64,000 bases of DNA from contig NZ_CP114278.1 of the NCBI RefSeq assembly GCF_027105095.1, positions 558,001 to 622,000 of the forward strand, written 5' to 3'. Below the pieces are notes generated by a model. It worked only from the letters and a program-made list of their open reading frames with translations, did no database searches and was not told the origin of the DNA. The DNA is from Brevundimonas vesicularis. GTDB lineage: Bacteria; Pseudomonadota; Alphaproteobacteria; Caulobacterales; Caulobacteraceae. Below, piece by piece: positions 1 through 8,586 of the stretch. The stretch's first letter is position 1, and each line of letters opens with the position of its first letter. Position numbers and translations under genes: made by a program.

Positions 1-471
1 GAAGCGATCAATGCGGATCGGCGGTGAATGCAGCAGATTGTGCCCCGACACCCAGGCGCCGAGCCGGTCGGGATTGGTCTGGGTCTTCAGGTAGGCCAGG
101 GTCACATGCGGTTTGTAGGCGCGCGCCTCCATGCCGATCCCGGCGCGTTCTCCGGCAGCCTTGCAGCGCCCGGCCAGAACCGACAGGCGCTCATTAGGCG
201 TTTCGACCCCGGCCCACAGCGTATGGCTGCGGTGGTCGTCGCCGAAACAGCCGACGCCCTTCAGCGCGATCTCGAACGGGCCGCCCGTCACGCGCGTCAG
301 CTCCGACGCCAAATCGTCGGCGCGGCGTTCGTCGATCTCGCCATAGAAGGCGAGCGTAACGTGCAGGGCGTCCAGCGGCCGCCACCTTGCGCCGGGCAGG
401 CCCGATTGCCGGCGTTTCATGGTCTCTGCGACGTCGGGCGGCAGGGTCAGGGCGGTGAACAGACGAAGCAT
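1..471 (-). CDS. thpR: RNA 2',3'-cyclic phosphodiesterase (LigT/ThpR family), 3' end cut by window edge
   Basis: The minus-strand frame starting MLRLFTALTLPPDVAE at 471 stays open to base 1, giving 157 residues, so the C-terminus lies outside the window. Two HxT motifs of the 2H phosphoesterase fold are visible: HVTLAFYGE about 40 residues in and HVTLAYLK about 122 residues in. These histidines are the catalytic pair of the LigT/ThpR family, which opens 2',3'-cyclic phosphates on RNA ends. The family is usually about 180-190 residues, so only a short tail is missing. The gene is divergent from the Bax inhibitor-1 gene. Family assignment is firm; the natural substrate is not known from sequence. 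Confidence 0.85.
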   Translation of the reverse strand, partial: MLRLFTALTLPPDVAETMKRRQSGLPGARWRPLDALHVTLAFYGEIDERRADDLASELTRVTGGPFEIALKGVGCFGDDHRSHTLWAGVETPNERLSVLAGRCKAAGERAGIGMEARAYKPHVTLAYLKTQTNPDRLGAWVSGHNLLHSPPIRIDRF

Positions 472-601
472 GCGACCGAAGGTAGCGGCCGGAACACAAG
501 CCTCCAAGTCCGGTTTTCCTTGCAGCGCGGGCCTCGGCTCACGATATTCAAAGCCTGTGACCGGAGAAGCCTCTCCGGCCAATCGGAGAAAGTTTGTCGC
601 C

Positions 602-1351
602 ATGAGCGATTTCAACAACGGTTACGCCCGTCCTCTGCCGCAGACGGCCGACATGTCCGTCGACGCCGGCCTGCGCAGCTTCATGCTGGGCGTCTACAAC
701 AAGCTGGCCCTGGGCCTCGTGGTCGCTGGCGCCCTGGCCTATGTCACCGGCAATGTGCCGGCGGTGCAGCAGTTGCTGTTCGTCCAGACGGCGGACGGCC
801 GGATCGGCCTGACTGTGCTGGGCATGATCGTCCAGTTTTCGCCGCTGGTGATGCTGTTCGGCTCGATGTTCTTCATGAAGAACCCGACGGCCAAGGGCGT
901 GAACATGCTCTACTGGGCCGTGGTCGCCACGATCGGCGCGGGCCTCGGCATCCTGTTCCTGCGCTACACGGGCGGTTCGCTGGCCACCACCTTCCTGGTC
1001 ACGGCGGCGGCGTTCGGCGGTCTAAGCCTGGTGGGCTATACGACCAAGAAGGACCTGACCGGCATGGGCACCTTCCTGATCATGGGCGTGATCGGCCTGA
1101 TCATCGCCTCGATCGTGAACATGTTCCTGCAGTCCGGGACCTTCTATCTGATCATCTCGGGCCTGGGCGTGCTGATCTTCTCGGGTCTGATCGCCTACGA
1201 CACCCAGCGTCTGAAGATGACCTACTACGCCTTGGGCGGCGATCAGAACGCGATGGGCGTGGCCACGGGGTTCGGCGCTCTGAGCCTGTTCATCAACTTC
1301 GTGAACCTGTTCCAATTCCTGCTCGCCTTCATGGGCGGCAACCGGAACTGA
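602..1351 (+). CDS. Bax inhibitor-1/YccA family inner membrane protein
   Basis: 249 residues starting MSDFNNGYARPLPQ; the ATG at 602 is preceded by a GGAGAAAG ribosome site. An in-frame upstream extension to 419 is rejected because it overlaps the divergent thpR start and lacks family similarity. The protein has about seven hydrophobic segments from residue ~35 to the end, with the family-typical C-terminal signature GLIAYDTQRLKMTYY near residue 195-210. BI-1/YccA proteins are membrane proteins; E. coli YccA modulates FtsH and eukaryotic homologues affect calcium leak and stress survival. A strong terminator follows directly, so it is probably monocistronic. Confidence 0.9.
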   Translation: MSDFNNGYARPLPQTADMSVDAGLRSFMLGVYNKLALGLVVAGALAYVTGNVPAVQQLLFVQTADGRIGLTVLGMIVQFSPLVMLFGSMFFMKNPTAKGVNMLYWAVVATIGAGLGILFLRYTGGSLATTFLVTAAAFGGLSLVGYTTKKDLTGMGTFLIMGVIGLIIASIVNMFLQSGTFYLIISGLGVLIFSGLIAYDTQRLKMTYYALGGDQNAMGVATGFGALSLFINFVNLFQFLLAFMGGNRN

Positions 1352-1374
1352 GGTCTGTCGAAAGACGGATATGG

Positions 1375-1401
1375 AAAGGGCCCCTCGAGGGGCCCTTTTT
1401 T
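1375..1401 (+). terminator. Rho-independent terminator after the BI-1 gene
   Basis: A perfect palindrome, GGGCCCCTCGAGGGGCCC at 1378-1395, is followed by a run of Ts. It lies 27 bases after the stop of the BI-1 gene and before the next gene on the same strand. Confidence 0.9.
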
Positions 1402-1463
1402 ATCTCTCTCTGCATCCATTCGCACGCTCCACAGCCTCCTGCGTAAAACGGCGAGGCTGATGC

Positions 1464-3431
1464 ATGATGTCTATGATGCGGCGTTTCGGGTGCGGCCTAG
1501 GGCTTGGGCTGCTCGTTCTGGCGGCGACAGGCCAGGTTCAGGCCCGAGTGGAGAGCTCTGCGGCCGAAATACGATTGCCTAACGGCGTCGGCGTCGTGGC
1601 GCCATCGGCCTGGTCCGTGCGACGAGAGGCGTCGTCAATCATTCTGGAAACGCCCGAGCCGGGTTCGTTTCTCATCTTTACGGACACCAGCGGCGGGGAT
1701 GCGGATCACGCCGTAGCCGCAGCGTGGGCGGCTCACGACAAGACTGCTCTGCCACAGCTCTCTGTGCGAGATTTGCCTTTGCGCGATGGTTGGGCGCAGA
1801 TCACAAGCTACGCCTATCGCGCTGAAGAAGGGCGAACAGCGTATGCGCGCGCCTATCGGGAGGGCGGCGACTGGACGGTCGTTCTTTACGATATGGATGA
1901 CGAGACCGCTGAAAAGCGCGATTCCCAAATCGAGGTCGCGCTGGGTCGCCTCTTCCCCCAAGGCTATCGGCGCGAAAACTTCGCCGGGCGCCAGGCTCAT
2001 CGCCTCGATGCAACGCGGGTCCAGGCGCTGACCGACTTCATCGAGACGGCCCGGGCCGACCTCGACATCCCGGGTGTCGCGCTAGGGCTCGTGCAGGACG
2101 GCGAGGTCGTGTTCCAAGGCGGGTTCGGGGTCCGTGAGATTGGACGGTCCGAAACCGTCGACGCCGACACCGCCTTCATGATCGGCTCGAACGGCAAGGC
2201 CCTGACGACCCTTCTGTTGGCGCGATTGGTTGAACGGGGACTGCTGGACTGGGACACGCCGGTGTCCTCAGTCTGGCCGGCCTTCAGGCTGGGCGACGCA
2301 GTCACCACGCGACAGGTCCGCGTTCGTCATCTGGTGTGCGCCTGCACTGGACTGCCGAGACAGGACTACCCGTGGATATTCCAAGGCGACGAAGCCCAGG
2401 CGGCGACCGTGCTTGACTGGCTGTCGGCGATGAAGCCGACCAGCGACTTCGGGGAACTCTATCAATATTCGAACCTGATGGCGGCGGCGGGTGGCTATCT
2501 GGCGGCTCACATCCTGCATCCGGAAATGGAGTTGGGCGCGGCCTACGATCTGGCCATGCAGGATGAGGTTTTCGGCCCATTGGATATGACGGAAACGACC
2601 TTCAACCAGGCGCGCGTGATGGCGGGCGACCATGCCTCGCCCCATGCGCTCGACATCGACGGCGTACAGCGGATCGCCGTGATGGGATTGAACGACGCCG
2701 GCGTCCCTTCTCGCCCGGATGGCGGGGAATGGAGCACCGTGCGCGACATGCTGCACTATGTGCAGATGGAACTGGCGCGAGGACGCTTGCCGGACGGACG
2801 GCGCTATATCGCCGAAGAGCCGCTTCTGGCGCGTCGCATTCCCCAAGTGGCGGAAGGCAGCGACGAATATTACGGCATGGGCCTGAAGATCGACGAAATC
2901 TGGGGTGTGCCCGTCGTTCATCACGGCGGAACCCAATACGGATATCGGGCGGACATGATCTGGCTGCCGGATCAGAACGTGGGCGCGGTCATCTTGATCA
3001 ATTCCGATTCAGGGGCGGCGTTGCGGGCCGTGTTCCGTGGTCGCCTTCTGGAGGTGCTTTTCGACGGCGAACCGCGCGCCGCGGCGGACCTCGAAAACTA
3101 TGCGCGCAGGTTCAAGGCCAGTCTGGGTGAAGGGCGTCGTTCGATGACAGCACCTGCCGATTCCCAGGCTGCGTCACGACTGGCCGATCGCTATGTCAGC
3201 AAGGATTTGGGGCCCCTCACTGTCCATCGGCAAGACGCGTCGACTGTGTTTGACTTCGGTGGTTGGCGCAGCGAGATGGCCAGCCAAACCGACGACAATG
3301 GCGCGACCTCGTTCGTGTCGATCACGCCCGGCGCGGACGGCTATGTCTTCGAAGAACGCGCCGGCCCCAACGGTCGACAACTCGTCACGCGGGAGGGATC
3401 GTTCGCCTATGTCTTCGACGAGGTGAAATGA
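1464..3431 (+). CDS. Exported serine hydrolase, beta-lactamase/PBP4*-like
   Basis: 655 residues. The start ATG at 1464 is set by GAGG 7 bases upstream. An N-terminal signal peptide (hydrophobic to about residue 22, ending VQA-R) predicts export. A domain of about 150 residues without clear assignment precedes the catalytic domain. The catalytic domain carries SxxK at 242-245 (SNGK), YxN at 335-337 (YSN) and HHGGT at 486-490, the three motifs of class C beta-lactamase-like enzymes. Such proteins are esterases, D-aminopeptidases or cell-wall peptidases; true antibiotic hydrolysis cannot be inferred. It ends base-to-base with the convergent DUF2794 gene. Confidence 0.85.
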   Translation: MMSMMRRFGCGLGLGLLVLAATGQVQARVESSAAEIRLPNGVGVVAPSAWSVRREASSIILETPEPGSFLIFTDTSGGDADHAVAAAWAAHDKTALPQLSVRDLPLRDGWAQITSYAYRAEEGRTAYARAYREGGDWTVVLYDMDDETAEKRDSQIEVALGRLFPQGYRRENFAGRQAHRLDATRVQALTDFIETARADLDIPGVALGLVQDGEVVFQGGFGVREIGRSETVDADTAFMIGSNGKALTTLLLARLVERGLLDWDTPVSSVWPAFRLGDAVTTRQVRVRHLVCACTGLPRQDYPWIFQGDEAQAATVLDWLSAMKPTSDFGELYQYSNLMAAAGGYLAAHILHPEMELGAAYDLAMQDEVFGPLDMTETTFNQARVMAGDHASPHALDIDGVQRIAVMGLNDAGVPSRPDGGEWSTVRDMLHYVQMELARGRLPDGRRYIAEEPLLARRIPQVAEGSDEYYGMGLKIDEIWGVPVVHHGGTQYGYRADMIWLPDQNVGAVILINSDSGAALRAVFRGRLLEVLFDGEPRAAADLENYARRFKASLGEGRRSMTAPADSQAASRLADRYVSKDLGPLTVHRQDASTVFDFGGWRSEMASQTDDNGATSFVSITPGADGYVFEERAGPNGRQLVTREGSFAYVFDEVK

Positions 3432-3767
3432 TCACTCCACCACCTGAAACCGGCGGCCGTCGAAGACCCGCAGCACCTGGGCCAGGTCGCGGCCGCGTTT
3501 CAGGATCTGGCCGCCTTCGCCGATGACGGCCCATTGCCCTTGGCGGGTCTGGAGGGCAGGTCGCTTTTCGATGCGGTAGAGCGGGGCGTCGCCGCTGCGG
3601 CGAAAGACGGCGAACTCGGCGAAATCCTTGTGCCCGACCATGGCGTAGTCGCGCCATTCGCCCTGCGCAACCATGCGGCCATAGACCCTGAGGATCGGAT
3701 CCAATTCGCGACGGTCAAAGAAGACGGGGCCGGGCGCCGGCGTCGTGTCGTGAGGGTTCAGGCTCAT
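3432..3767 (-). CDS. DUF2794 protein
   Basis: 111 residues, a normal length for this alphaproteobacterial family. The core FDRRELDPILRVYGRMV, GEWRDYAM, and AVFRRSGDAPLYRIEK is the family signature. There is no signal peptide or membrane segment, so the protein is probably cytoplasmic. Function unknown. Its stop codon abuts the stop of the serine hydrolase on the other strand. Confidence 0.85.
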   Translation of the reverse strand: MSLNPHDTTPAPGPVFFDRRELDPILRVYGRMVAQGEWRDYAMVGHKDFAEFAVFRRSGDAPLYRIEKRPALQTRQGQWAVIGEGGQILKRGRDLAQVLRVFDGRRFQVVE

Positions 3768-4086
3768 GGGTTCAACTTAGGCCGCTGGCGGCCCGACGCC
3801 AGAGGCGGCCAGGAAATCGAAGCAGACACGAAATGGCCCCGTTTCGGTCCTTCGCCCGCCCGTATGCGCAACGAAATATCGATCATCGGCTCGTCGGAGT
3901 TCGGAAGCGTCCCGGATCCTGAACAGCCCCCCCAGCCCCCCTGGATGTTTCCAGTTTACGGGCTCCGGCGGCCGATGCTTCCTCCAAGCGAGCGCCCGCC
4001 CTGCCTTTCCCCTCCCCCTCCCTGGCAAGGCGGGCGTTTCGCTGTCTGGTGCCCGCCAAGCAGCGAAACGTTGGCTTCTGACCCGC
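3768..4086. other. Intergenic region with an overlapping-hairpin segment after the Do-like protease gene
   Basis: 319 bases without a credible gene. Near the protease stop a perfect 10-base inverted repeat CGTTTCGCTG (4035-4044) / CAGCGAAACG (4061-4070) is seen. It overlaps a second pairing, GGCGGGC (4029-4035) with GCCCGCC (4051-4057), so the two stems exclude each other. On the minus strand this lies just after the stop codon and may act in termination. Nothing else is recognised in the rest. Confidence 0.4.
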
Positions 4087-5418
4087 CTAAAGCGCCAGGG
4101 TCAGGTTCAGGGTCTCTCCGTTTCTGAGCACGGTCGCCTCGACCGATCCCGACGCGCCCTGCAGCGCGGTCGCGGCCGCGCGAGCGTCCGCGACGGGCGC
4201 GCCTGCGATGGCTGTAATCACATCGCCGGCTGTCAGTTCGGCCTGGGCGGCGGGCGAGCCGGCCGCGACGGCCGTGACCTGGGCGCCGCCGTCCTGGTCT
4301 CGCAGCGTCGCCCCATAGGCCAGCACCGATTGGGCGCCGACGATCACGGGCTGATCAGCGGGCGTCTCGACCGCCAGCGACGTGGTCGCCTCGCGGCCGC
4401 CGCGCAGATAGGAGACGCTGAGATCCGAGCCCGGCGCGGCGATGCCGATGGTGGCGTTGACCGAGCCGGCGTTGGCGACGGGGCGGCCCTGGATTCGGGT
4501 GATGACGTCGTTATGGCGCAGACCCGCGCGTTCGGCCGGCGATCCCGGCGCGACATCGGCGACGACGGCCCCACGTACGATGCCCAGATGAAGTTCGCGC
4601 GCGCGTTCGGCGTTCAGCGAGCCGAAGATGGCCCCGGTCGCGCCGCGCTTGACCTCGCCGTTCTTCTTCAGCTGGTCGGCGACGTAGAGCATGATCCGCG
4701 TCGGCACGGCGAAGGCGATGCCGTCATTGCCGCCGCCGAGACCGCCTGACAGGATCGAGGTGTTGATGCCGATCAGCCGGCCCCGGCTATCGAGCAGCGG
4801 CCCGCCGGAGTTGCCCGAGTTCACGGCCGCGTCGGTCTGGATATAGTCCTCGACCGCATCGCCCAAGCCTGAGCGGTTCAGGCCCGAGATGACGCCCATG
4901 GTCAGGGTCTGATCCAGGCCCAGCGGATAGCCGACCGCGAAGGCCAGGTCGCCGGTGCGCAGGGTGTCGGAATCCACCGTCTGGACCTGTTTGAGGTTCA
5001 GCGGCCGACCGTCGGGCGTGATGCGCAGCACGGCGATGTCGGTCGCCTTGTCCGCCCCGACCAGCACGGCGTCGAACAGGCGGCCGTCCGTCAGATCGAC
5101 GGTGAACTTACGCCCGCCCTCGACGACGTGATTGTTGGTGATCACCAGCCCCTCGGCCGCATCGACGATGACGCCGGAACCGGAGGCGTGGGGTTTGGGA
5201 TCGGCCGCGTCCGAACTGGGACCGCGCGACTGGCCCAGGGTCGTGACCTGCACCACCGCCGGAAGCGAGCCCTCAAGCCCCGACGAGAAGCTGACGACCC
5301 CGCGCCGGGCGTCATACGGCAGGCCCGCCGCGCTCGACTGCGCCAGCACCGGCGTCGCTGAGGCCAGCAGGGCCAGGGCGACGGCCATGGAGGAGGCGGG
5401 CGAAAGGCGGATCGGCAT
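4087..5418 (-). CDS. Do-like periplasmic serine protease (DegP/HtrA family), two PDZ domains
   Basis: 443 residues from the ATG at 5418. An ATG two codons upstream (5424) is less likely because the AAGGA ribosome site would almost touch it, while it sits 7 bases from 5418. A signal peptide ends near TPVLA-QS. The trypsin-like domain has the full triad: His in ITNNHVVEG (~97), Asp in KATDIAVL (~127) and Ser in VNSGNSGGPL (~204). Two PDZ domains follow, each with the GSPAERAGL/GSPAAQAEL-GDVIT type motif. Family members degrade or chaperone misfolded envelope proteins. No stress promoter was identified. Confidence 0.9.
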   Translation of the reverse strand: MPIRLSPASSMAVALALLASATPVLAQSSAAGLPYDARRGVVSFSSGLEGSLPAVVQVTTLGQSRGPSSDAADPKPHASGSGVIVDAAEGLVITNNHVVEGGRKFTVDLTDGRLFDAVLVGADKATDIAVLRITPDGRPLNLKQVQTVDSDTLRTGDLAFAVGYPLGLDQTLTMGVISGLNRSGLGDAVEDYIQTDAAVNSGNSGGPLLDSRGRLIGINTSILSGGLGGGNDGIAFAVPTRIMLYVADQLKKNGEVKRGATGAIFGSLNAERARELHLGIVRGAVVADVAPGSPAERAGLRHNDVITRIQGRPVANAGSVNATIGIAAPGSDLSVSYLRGGREATTSLAVETPADQPVIVGAQSVLAYGATLRDQDGGAQVTAVAAGSPAAQAELTAGDVITAIAGAPVADARAAATALQGASGSVEATVLRNGETLNLTLAL

Positions 5419-5591
5419 GGGCATTTCCTTGATCGAGCGCCGACCCTAGACCGAGTTTTCACTTCTGACGATGGGTCTGAAGCGGGCAGGTGACGTGTCG
5501 GTCACGTCCAATAAACAGATCGCGGTTGGGGGTTGCGTCCGGAGCCGTACGGCGAGACCATGGGCCCGACGAAGCAGGGAAGGCCGCCGCC

Positions 5592-5891
5592 ATGAGTCAG
5601 ACGACGATCGACCGCCCCCGTTCGGCCTCGACCCCGTTCGACCGCCTGTTCCGCGACCACCCGCGCGAGGTCGACGAGACCTATCTGCAGCATATGGTCG
5701 CCTCGGCGGGTTTCGGCTTCAAGCTGCTCGGTCTGGCCGGCGCCGCCTTCGCCCACGCCGTCGTGCCGGGCGTGCACAAGGCCACCGTCTCGACCGCGAT
5801 CCGCAGCATGGCCAAGGATATGGGCGGACGGGCCGAGGAGGCGCGCGAGACCCGGATGCGCGACGCCGGCGTCTGGGACGTGGGCCTCTAG
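5592..5891 (+). CDS. DUF6356 small membrane protein
   Basis: 99 residues starting MSQTTIDRPRSAS; the ATG at 5592 follows a GGGAAGG ribosome site. The pattern FDRLFRDHPREVDETYLQHM, then a hydrophobic segment around residues 37-60 containing HAVVPGVH, matches the DUF6356 family, which is about this size. One membrane segment is likely. Function unknown. The 80 bases to rlmN leave room for an rlmN promoter. Confidence 0.7.
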   Translation: MSQTTIDRPRSASTPFDRLFRDHPREVDETYLQHMVASAGFGFKLLGLAGAAFAHAVVPGVHKATVSTAIRSMAKDMGGRAEEARETRMRDAGVWDVGL

Positions 5892-5971
5892 GCGGTCAAA
5901 TCCGCCCCGGCCATGCAATCGCCGGGATCCGTGCTATATAGGCCGGCTCAACCTCACGCAGGATCGCCGCC

Positions 5972-7132
5972 TTGAGCATCACGCTCGACCTTTCGCACGT
6001 CTCTAACGCGCCCGCCGTCAAGGCGCCCGTCAACCTCAGCGGTCTGACGCGCGCCGGCCTGCGCCAGGCCCTGATCGACGCGAACGTCTGTCCGCCCGAG
6101 AAGGCCAAGATGCGCGCCAGCCAGGTGTGGAGCTGGATCCACCACTATGGCGTGACCGAGTTTTCGGCCATGAGCAATGTCGCCAAGGATATGCAGGTCA
6201 AGCTGGCCGAGCATTTCACCCTGGCCCGCCCCGAGGTCGTCGAACGCCAGGTGTCTAAGGACGGCACCCGCAAATGGCTGATCCGCACGGCGCCGGGCAT
6301 CGAGATCGAAACGGTCTATATTCCCGATGTGGGCCGGGCCGGCGCCCTGTGCGTGTCCAGCCAGGTCGGCTGCACCCTGAACTGCACCTTCTGCCACACC
6401 GGCACGCAGAAGCTGGTGCGCAACCTGACCGCCGCCGAGATCGTGGCCCAGGTCCAGGTGGCGCGCGACGACCTGGAGGAATGGCCGTCGCCCAAGGAAG
6501 ACCGGCGCCTGTCCAACATCGTCTTCATGGGCATGGGCGAGCCGCTCTACAATCTGGACCACGTCGCCGACGCCATCGACATCATCTCGGACAACGAGGG
6601 CATCGCCCTGTCGCGCCGTCGGATCACGGTCTCGACCTCGGGCGTAGTGCCGCAGCTTCAGGCCTTGGGCGACCGGACGGCGGCCATGCTGGCCATCAGC
6701 CTGCACGCCACCAACGATGCGCTTCGCGACGTGCTGGTGCCGCTGAACAAGAAGTACCCGCTGGACCAGCTGATGGCGGCGATCCGGGCCTATCCGGGCC
6801 TGTCGAACGCGCGGCGGGTGACGTTCGAATACGTCATGCTGAAGGGCGTCAACGACAGCCCCGAAGAGGCGCGCGCCCTGCTGAAGCTGATCGAGGGCAT
6901 TCCGGCCAAGATCAATCTGATCCCGTTCAACCCCTGGCCGGGCGTCGAATACGAATGCTCGGACTGGAAGACGATCGAGCGCTTCGCCGCCATCCTGAAC
7001 AAGGCCGGCTACGCGTCACCCATCCGCACCCCCCGCGGCCGCGATATCCTGGCCGCCTGCGGTCAGCTGAAGTCCGAGAGCGAGAAGGTGCGGGCCTCGG
7101 CGCTCCGGAAAGCGGAGCAGGCGGCGGCCTGA
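5972..7132 (+). CDS. rlmN: Dual-specificity 23S rRNA A2503 / tRNA A37 C2-methyltransferase RlmN
   Basis: 386 residues with a TTG start at 5972, preceded by AGGA. This start gives the usual family N-terminus and no ATG is available nearby. The radical SAM cluster motif CxxxCxxC is at C134, C138 and C141 (CTLNCTFC), with GMGEPLYN and SLHATND downstream. A C-terminal cysteine in ILAACGQL corresponds to the methyl-relay cysteine. RlmN methylates C2 of adenosine 2503 in 23S rRNA and A37 of some tRNAs. Two GTGTCC-type dyads follow directly. Confidence 0.97.
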   Translation: MSITLDLSHVSNAPAVKAPVNLSGLTRAGLRQALIDANVCPPEKAKMRASQVWSWIHHYGVTEFSAMSNVAKDMQVKLAEHFTLARPEVVERQVSKDGTRKWLIRTAPGIEIETVYIPDVGRAGALCVSSQVGCTLNCTFCHTGTQKLVRNLTAAEIVAQVQVARDDLEEWPSPKEDRRLSNIVFMGMGEPLYNLDHVADAIDIISDNEGIALSRRRITVSTSGVVPQLQALGDRTAAMLAISLHATNDALRDVLVPLNKKYPLDQLMAAIRAYPGLSNARRVTFEYVMLKGVNDSPEEARALLKLIEGIPAKINLIPFNPWPGVEYECSDWKTIERFAAILNKAGYASPIRTPRGRDILAACGQLKSESEKVRASALRKAEQAAA

Positions 7133-7135
7133 TCG

Positions 7136-7196
7136 TTGTGTCCTCGCTTGGTGAGAGGACACAACCTTCGGACACATAATGTCACGCAGTGTGTCC
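7136..7196. promoter_or_regulatory. Two consecutive dyads with shared GTGTCC/GGACAC arms
   Basis: TTGTGTCCTC (7136-7145) pairs perfectly with GAGGACACAA (7155-7164), and GGACACA (7170-7176) pairs with TGTGTCC (7190-7196). Four copies of the same hexamer in alternating orientation lie between rlmN and the DUF350 gene. No T-run follows, so this does not look like an ordinary terminator. It may be an operator or an mRNA leader structure. Confidence 0.4.
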
Positions 7197-7243
7197 CCGG
7201 CGCGCTTGCGGATTGGGGCGACAATCGGGCAAGGCGTCTGGGC

Positions 7244-7684
7244 ATGGACCCCTCCTTGTCGAACGTCCTTTCCAGCGCTGAGGTGCAGGCTTTCGCCTCG
7301 GGCTTCCCGGTCATGGTGATGCACCTGATCGTGACCCTGCTGCTGCTCGCGGCGGGAGCGACGGTCTATGCGCTGCTGACGCCGTGGAAGGAGGTCGCCC
7401 TGATCCGTCAGGGCAATGTCGCCGCCGCCATCGCCTTCGCCGGCATTCTGGTGGGATTGGCGGTGCCGCTGGCTGTATCGTTGTCGGTCTCGACCTCGGT
7501 GCGCGACATCGCCATCTGGGGCGTGGCGACCGTGGTGCTGCAGCTTCTGGCCTTCCGGGTCGTGGACCTGTTGCTGACAGGCCTGCCCGAGCGGATACGC
7601 CACGGCGAGATTTCGGCGGCGGTGGTGCTGCTGGGCGCCAAGCTGGCGACGGCCGTCATCCTGTCCGCCGCGCTGACCGGTTGA
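7244..7684 (+). CDS. DUF350 family membrane protein
   Basis: 146 residues starting MDPSLSNVLSS at the ATG at 7244. The upstream in-frame extension to 7136 is rejected because it runs through the dyads. Four hydrophobic segments are evident (about residues 22-45, 56-78, 83-105 and 122-145), with charged turns between them, as in DUF350 proteins (two repeats of a two-helix unit). Function unknown. The trypsin-like protease gene starts 12 bases downstream, so the two are probably co-transcribed. Confidence 0.75.
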   Translation: MDPSLSNVLSSAEVQAFASGFPVMVMHLIVTLLLLAAGATVYALLTPWKEVALIRQGNVAAAIAFAGILVGLAVPLAVSLSVSTSVRDIAIWGVATVVLQLLAFRVVDLLLTGLPERIRHGEISAAVVLLGAKLATAVILSAALTG

Positions 7685-7696
7685 TCGGCCGGAGCG

Positions 7697-8530
7697 ATGC
7701 AGTTTCCCCGCCTGCCGGACTGGGCCATCTATGGAGCGGTGGCGGCCGTGTTTCTGGCGGTGTCCCTGGGGCGACGCGAGAACGCCGACGCGCCGCCGGT
7801 CGCGGAGGCCGACGCCGATGTCGCCGAGGGCGCGCTGTTGGGCCCCATCACGCCCTTCGACGCCGCCGTCACGGTCGATGCGGGCGAGGCGCCGTTCAAG
7901 CCGTCATCGGGCACGGCCTTCTCCATCGCAGGACGGGGGCGCTGGGTGACGGCGCGCCATGTCGTCGAGGGGTGTCGCAAGCCAGCGCTGGTGGTCGGCG
8001 AGGGGCGAGCGGTCGCGGCCGATGTCCGTCTGGCGCCGCGCGCCGATGTCGCCTTGCTGATCACCGACGGCGGGCCGGCGGCCTTGCCGGTCGCGGTCGA
8101 GGCGCCGCTGCGCAAGGGCCAGCGCGCCTTCCATCCGGGCTTTCCTCAGGGGCGTCCCGGCGAGATGACGTCTCGCCTGCTGGGGCGCGAGACCTTGAAG
8201 GTCTTCGGGCGAGGGGCGCGCGACGAGCCGGTGCTGGCCTGGGCCGAGGTCGGGCGCACCAACGGGCTTGAGGGCACGTTGTCTGGGCTGTCGGGCGCGC
8301 CGGCGCTGGATGCGCAGGGCCGCGTCGTGGGCGTCACCATCGCGGAGGCGCCGAGACGGGGCCGGATCTATACGACGGCTCCGGAGACGTTCGGGCCGGC
8401 CATTCGCGGCGAACAGACGCCGGCCGACGACGCGCGCGGTCAGGCCATCACGACCGAGGATTACGGCCAGGTGTCCAACCGGCTGAGGCGCGATCTGCGC
8501 GTGGCGCAGGTGGTGTGCCTGTCGGTCTAG
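7697..8530 (+). CDS. Membrane-anchored trypsin-like serine protease
   Basis: 277 residues. A single hydrophobic segment near residues 9-24 (WAIYGAVAAVFLAVSL) acts as an uncleaved anchor or signal. The protease core has His88 (TARHVVEGC), Asp117 (RADVALL) and Ser199 in LSGLSGAPAL, so the catalytic triad appears complete, with the GLSGAP form instead of GNSGGP. There is no PDZ domain, unlike the Do-like protease at 4087-5418. It probably forms a unit with the DUF350 gene just upstream. Substrate unknown. Confidence 0.75.
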   Translation: MQFPRLPDWAIYGAVAAVFLAVSLGRRENADAPPVAEADADVAEGALLGPITPFDAAVTVDAGEAPFKPSSGTAFSIAGRGRWVTARHVVEGCRKPALVVGEGRAVAADVRLAPRADVALLITDGGPAALPVAVEAPLRKGQRAFHPGFPQGRPGEMTSRLLGRETLKVFGRGARDEPVLAWAEVGRTNGLEGTLSGLSGAPALDAQGRVVGVTIAEAPRRGRIYTTAPETFGPAIRGEQTPADDARGQAITTEDYGQVSNRLRRDLRVAQVVCLSV

Positions 8531-8543
8531 CAGACGAGGCGTG

Positions 8544-8573
8544 ACGGCCCGCCACGCAGAAGCGACGGGCCGT
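8544..8573. terminator. Hairpin between convergent genes
   Basis: ACGGCCCG (8544-8551) and CGGGCCGT (8566-8573) form a perfect 8-base stem with a 14-base loop, followed by GGTTT on the plus strand. It lies between the trypsin-like protease gene and the convergent M16 peptidase gene. Confidence 0.55.
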
Positions 8574-8586
8574 CCAGGTTTCAGTT

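Noticed and set aside
1464..3431. Beta-lactamase resistance gene
   Set aside because: The SxxK, YxN and HxG motifs are shared with esterases and peptidases; length, the extra N-terminal part and the C-terminal tail do not match known beta-lactamases.
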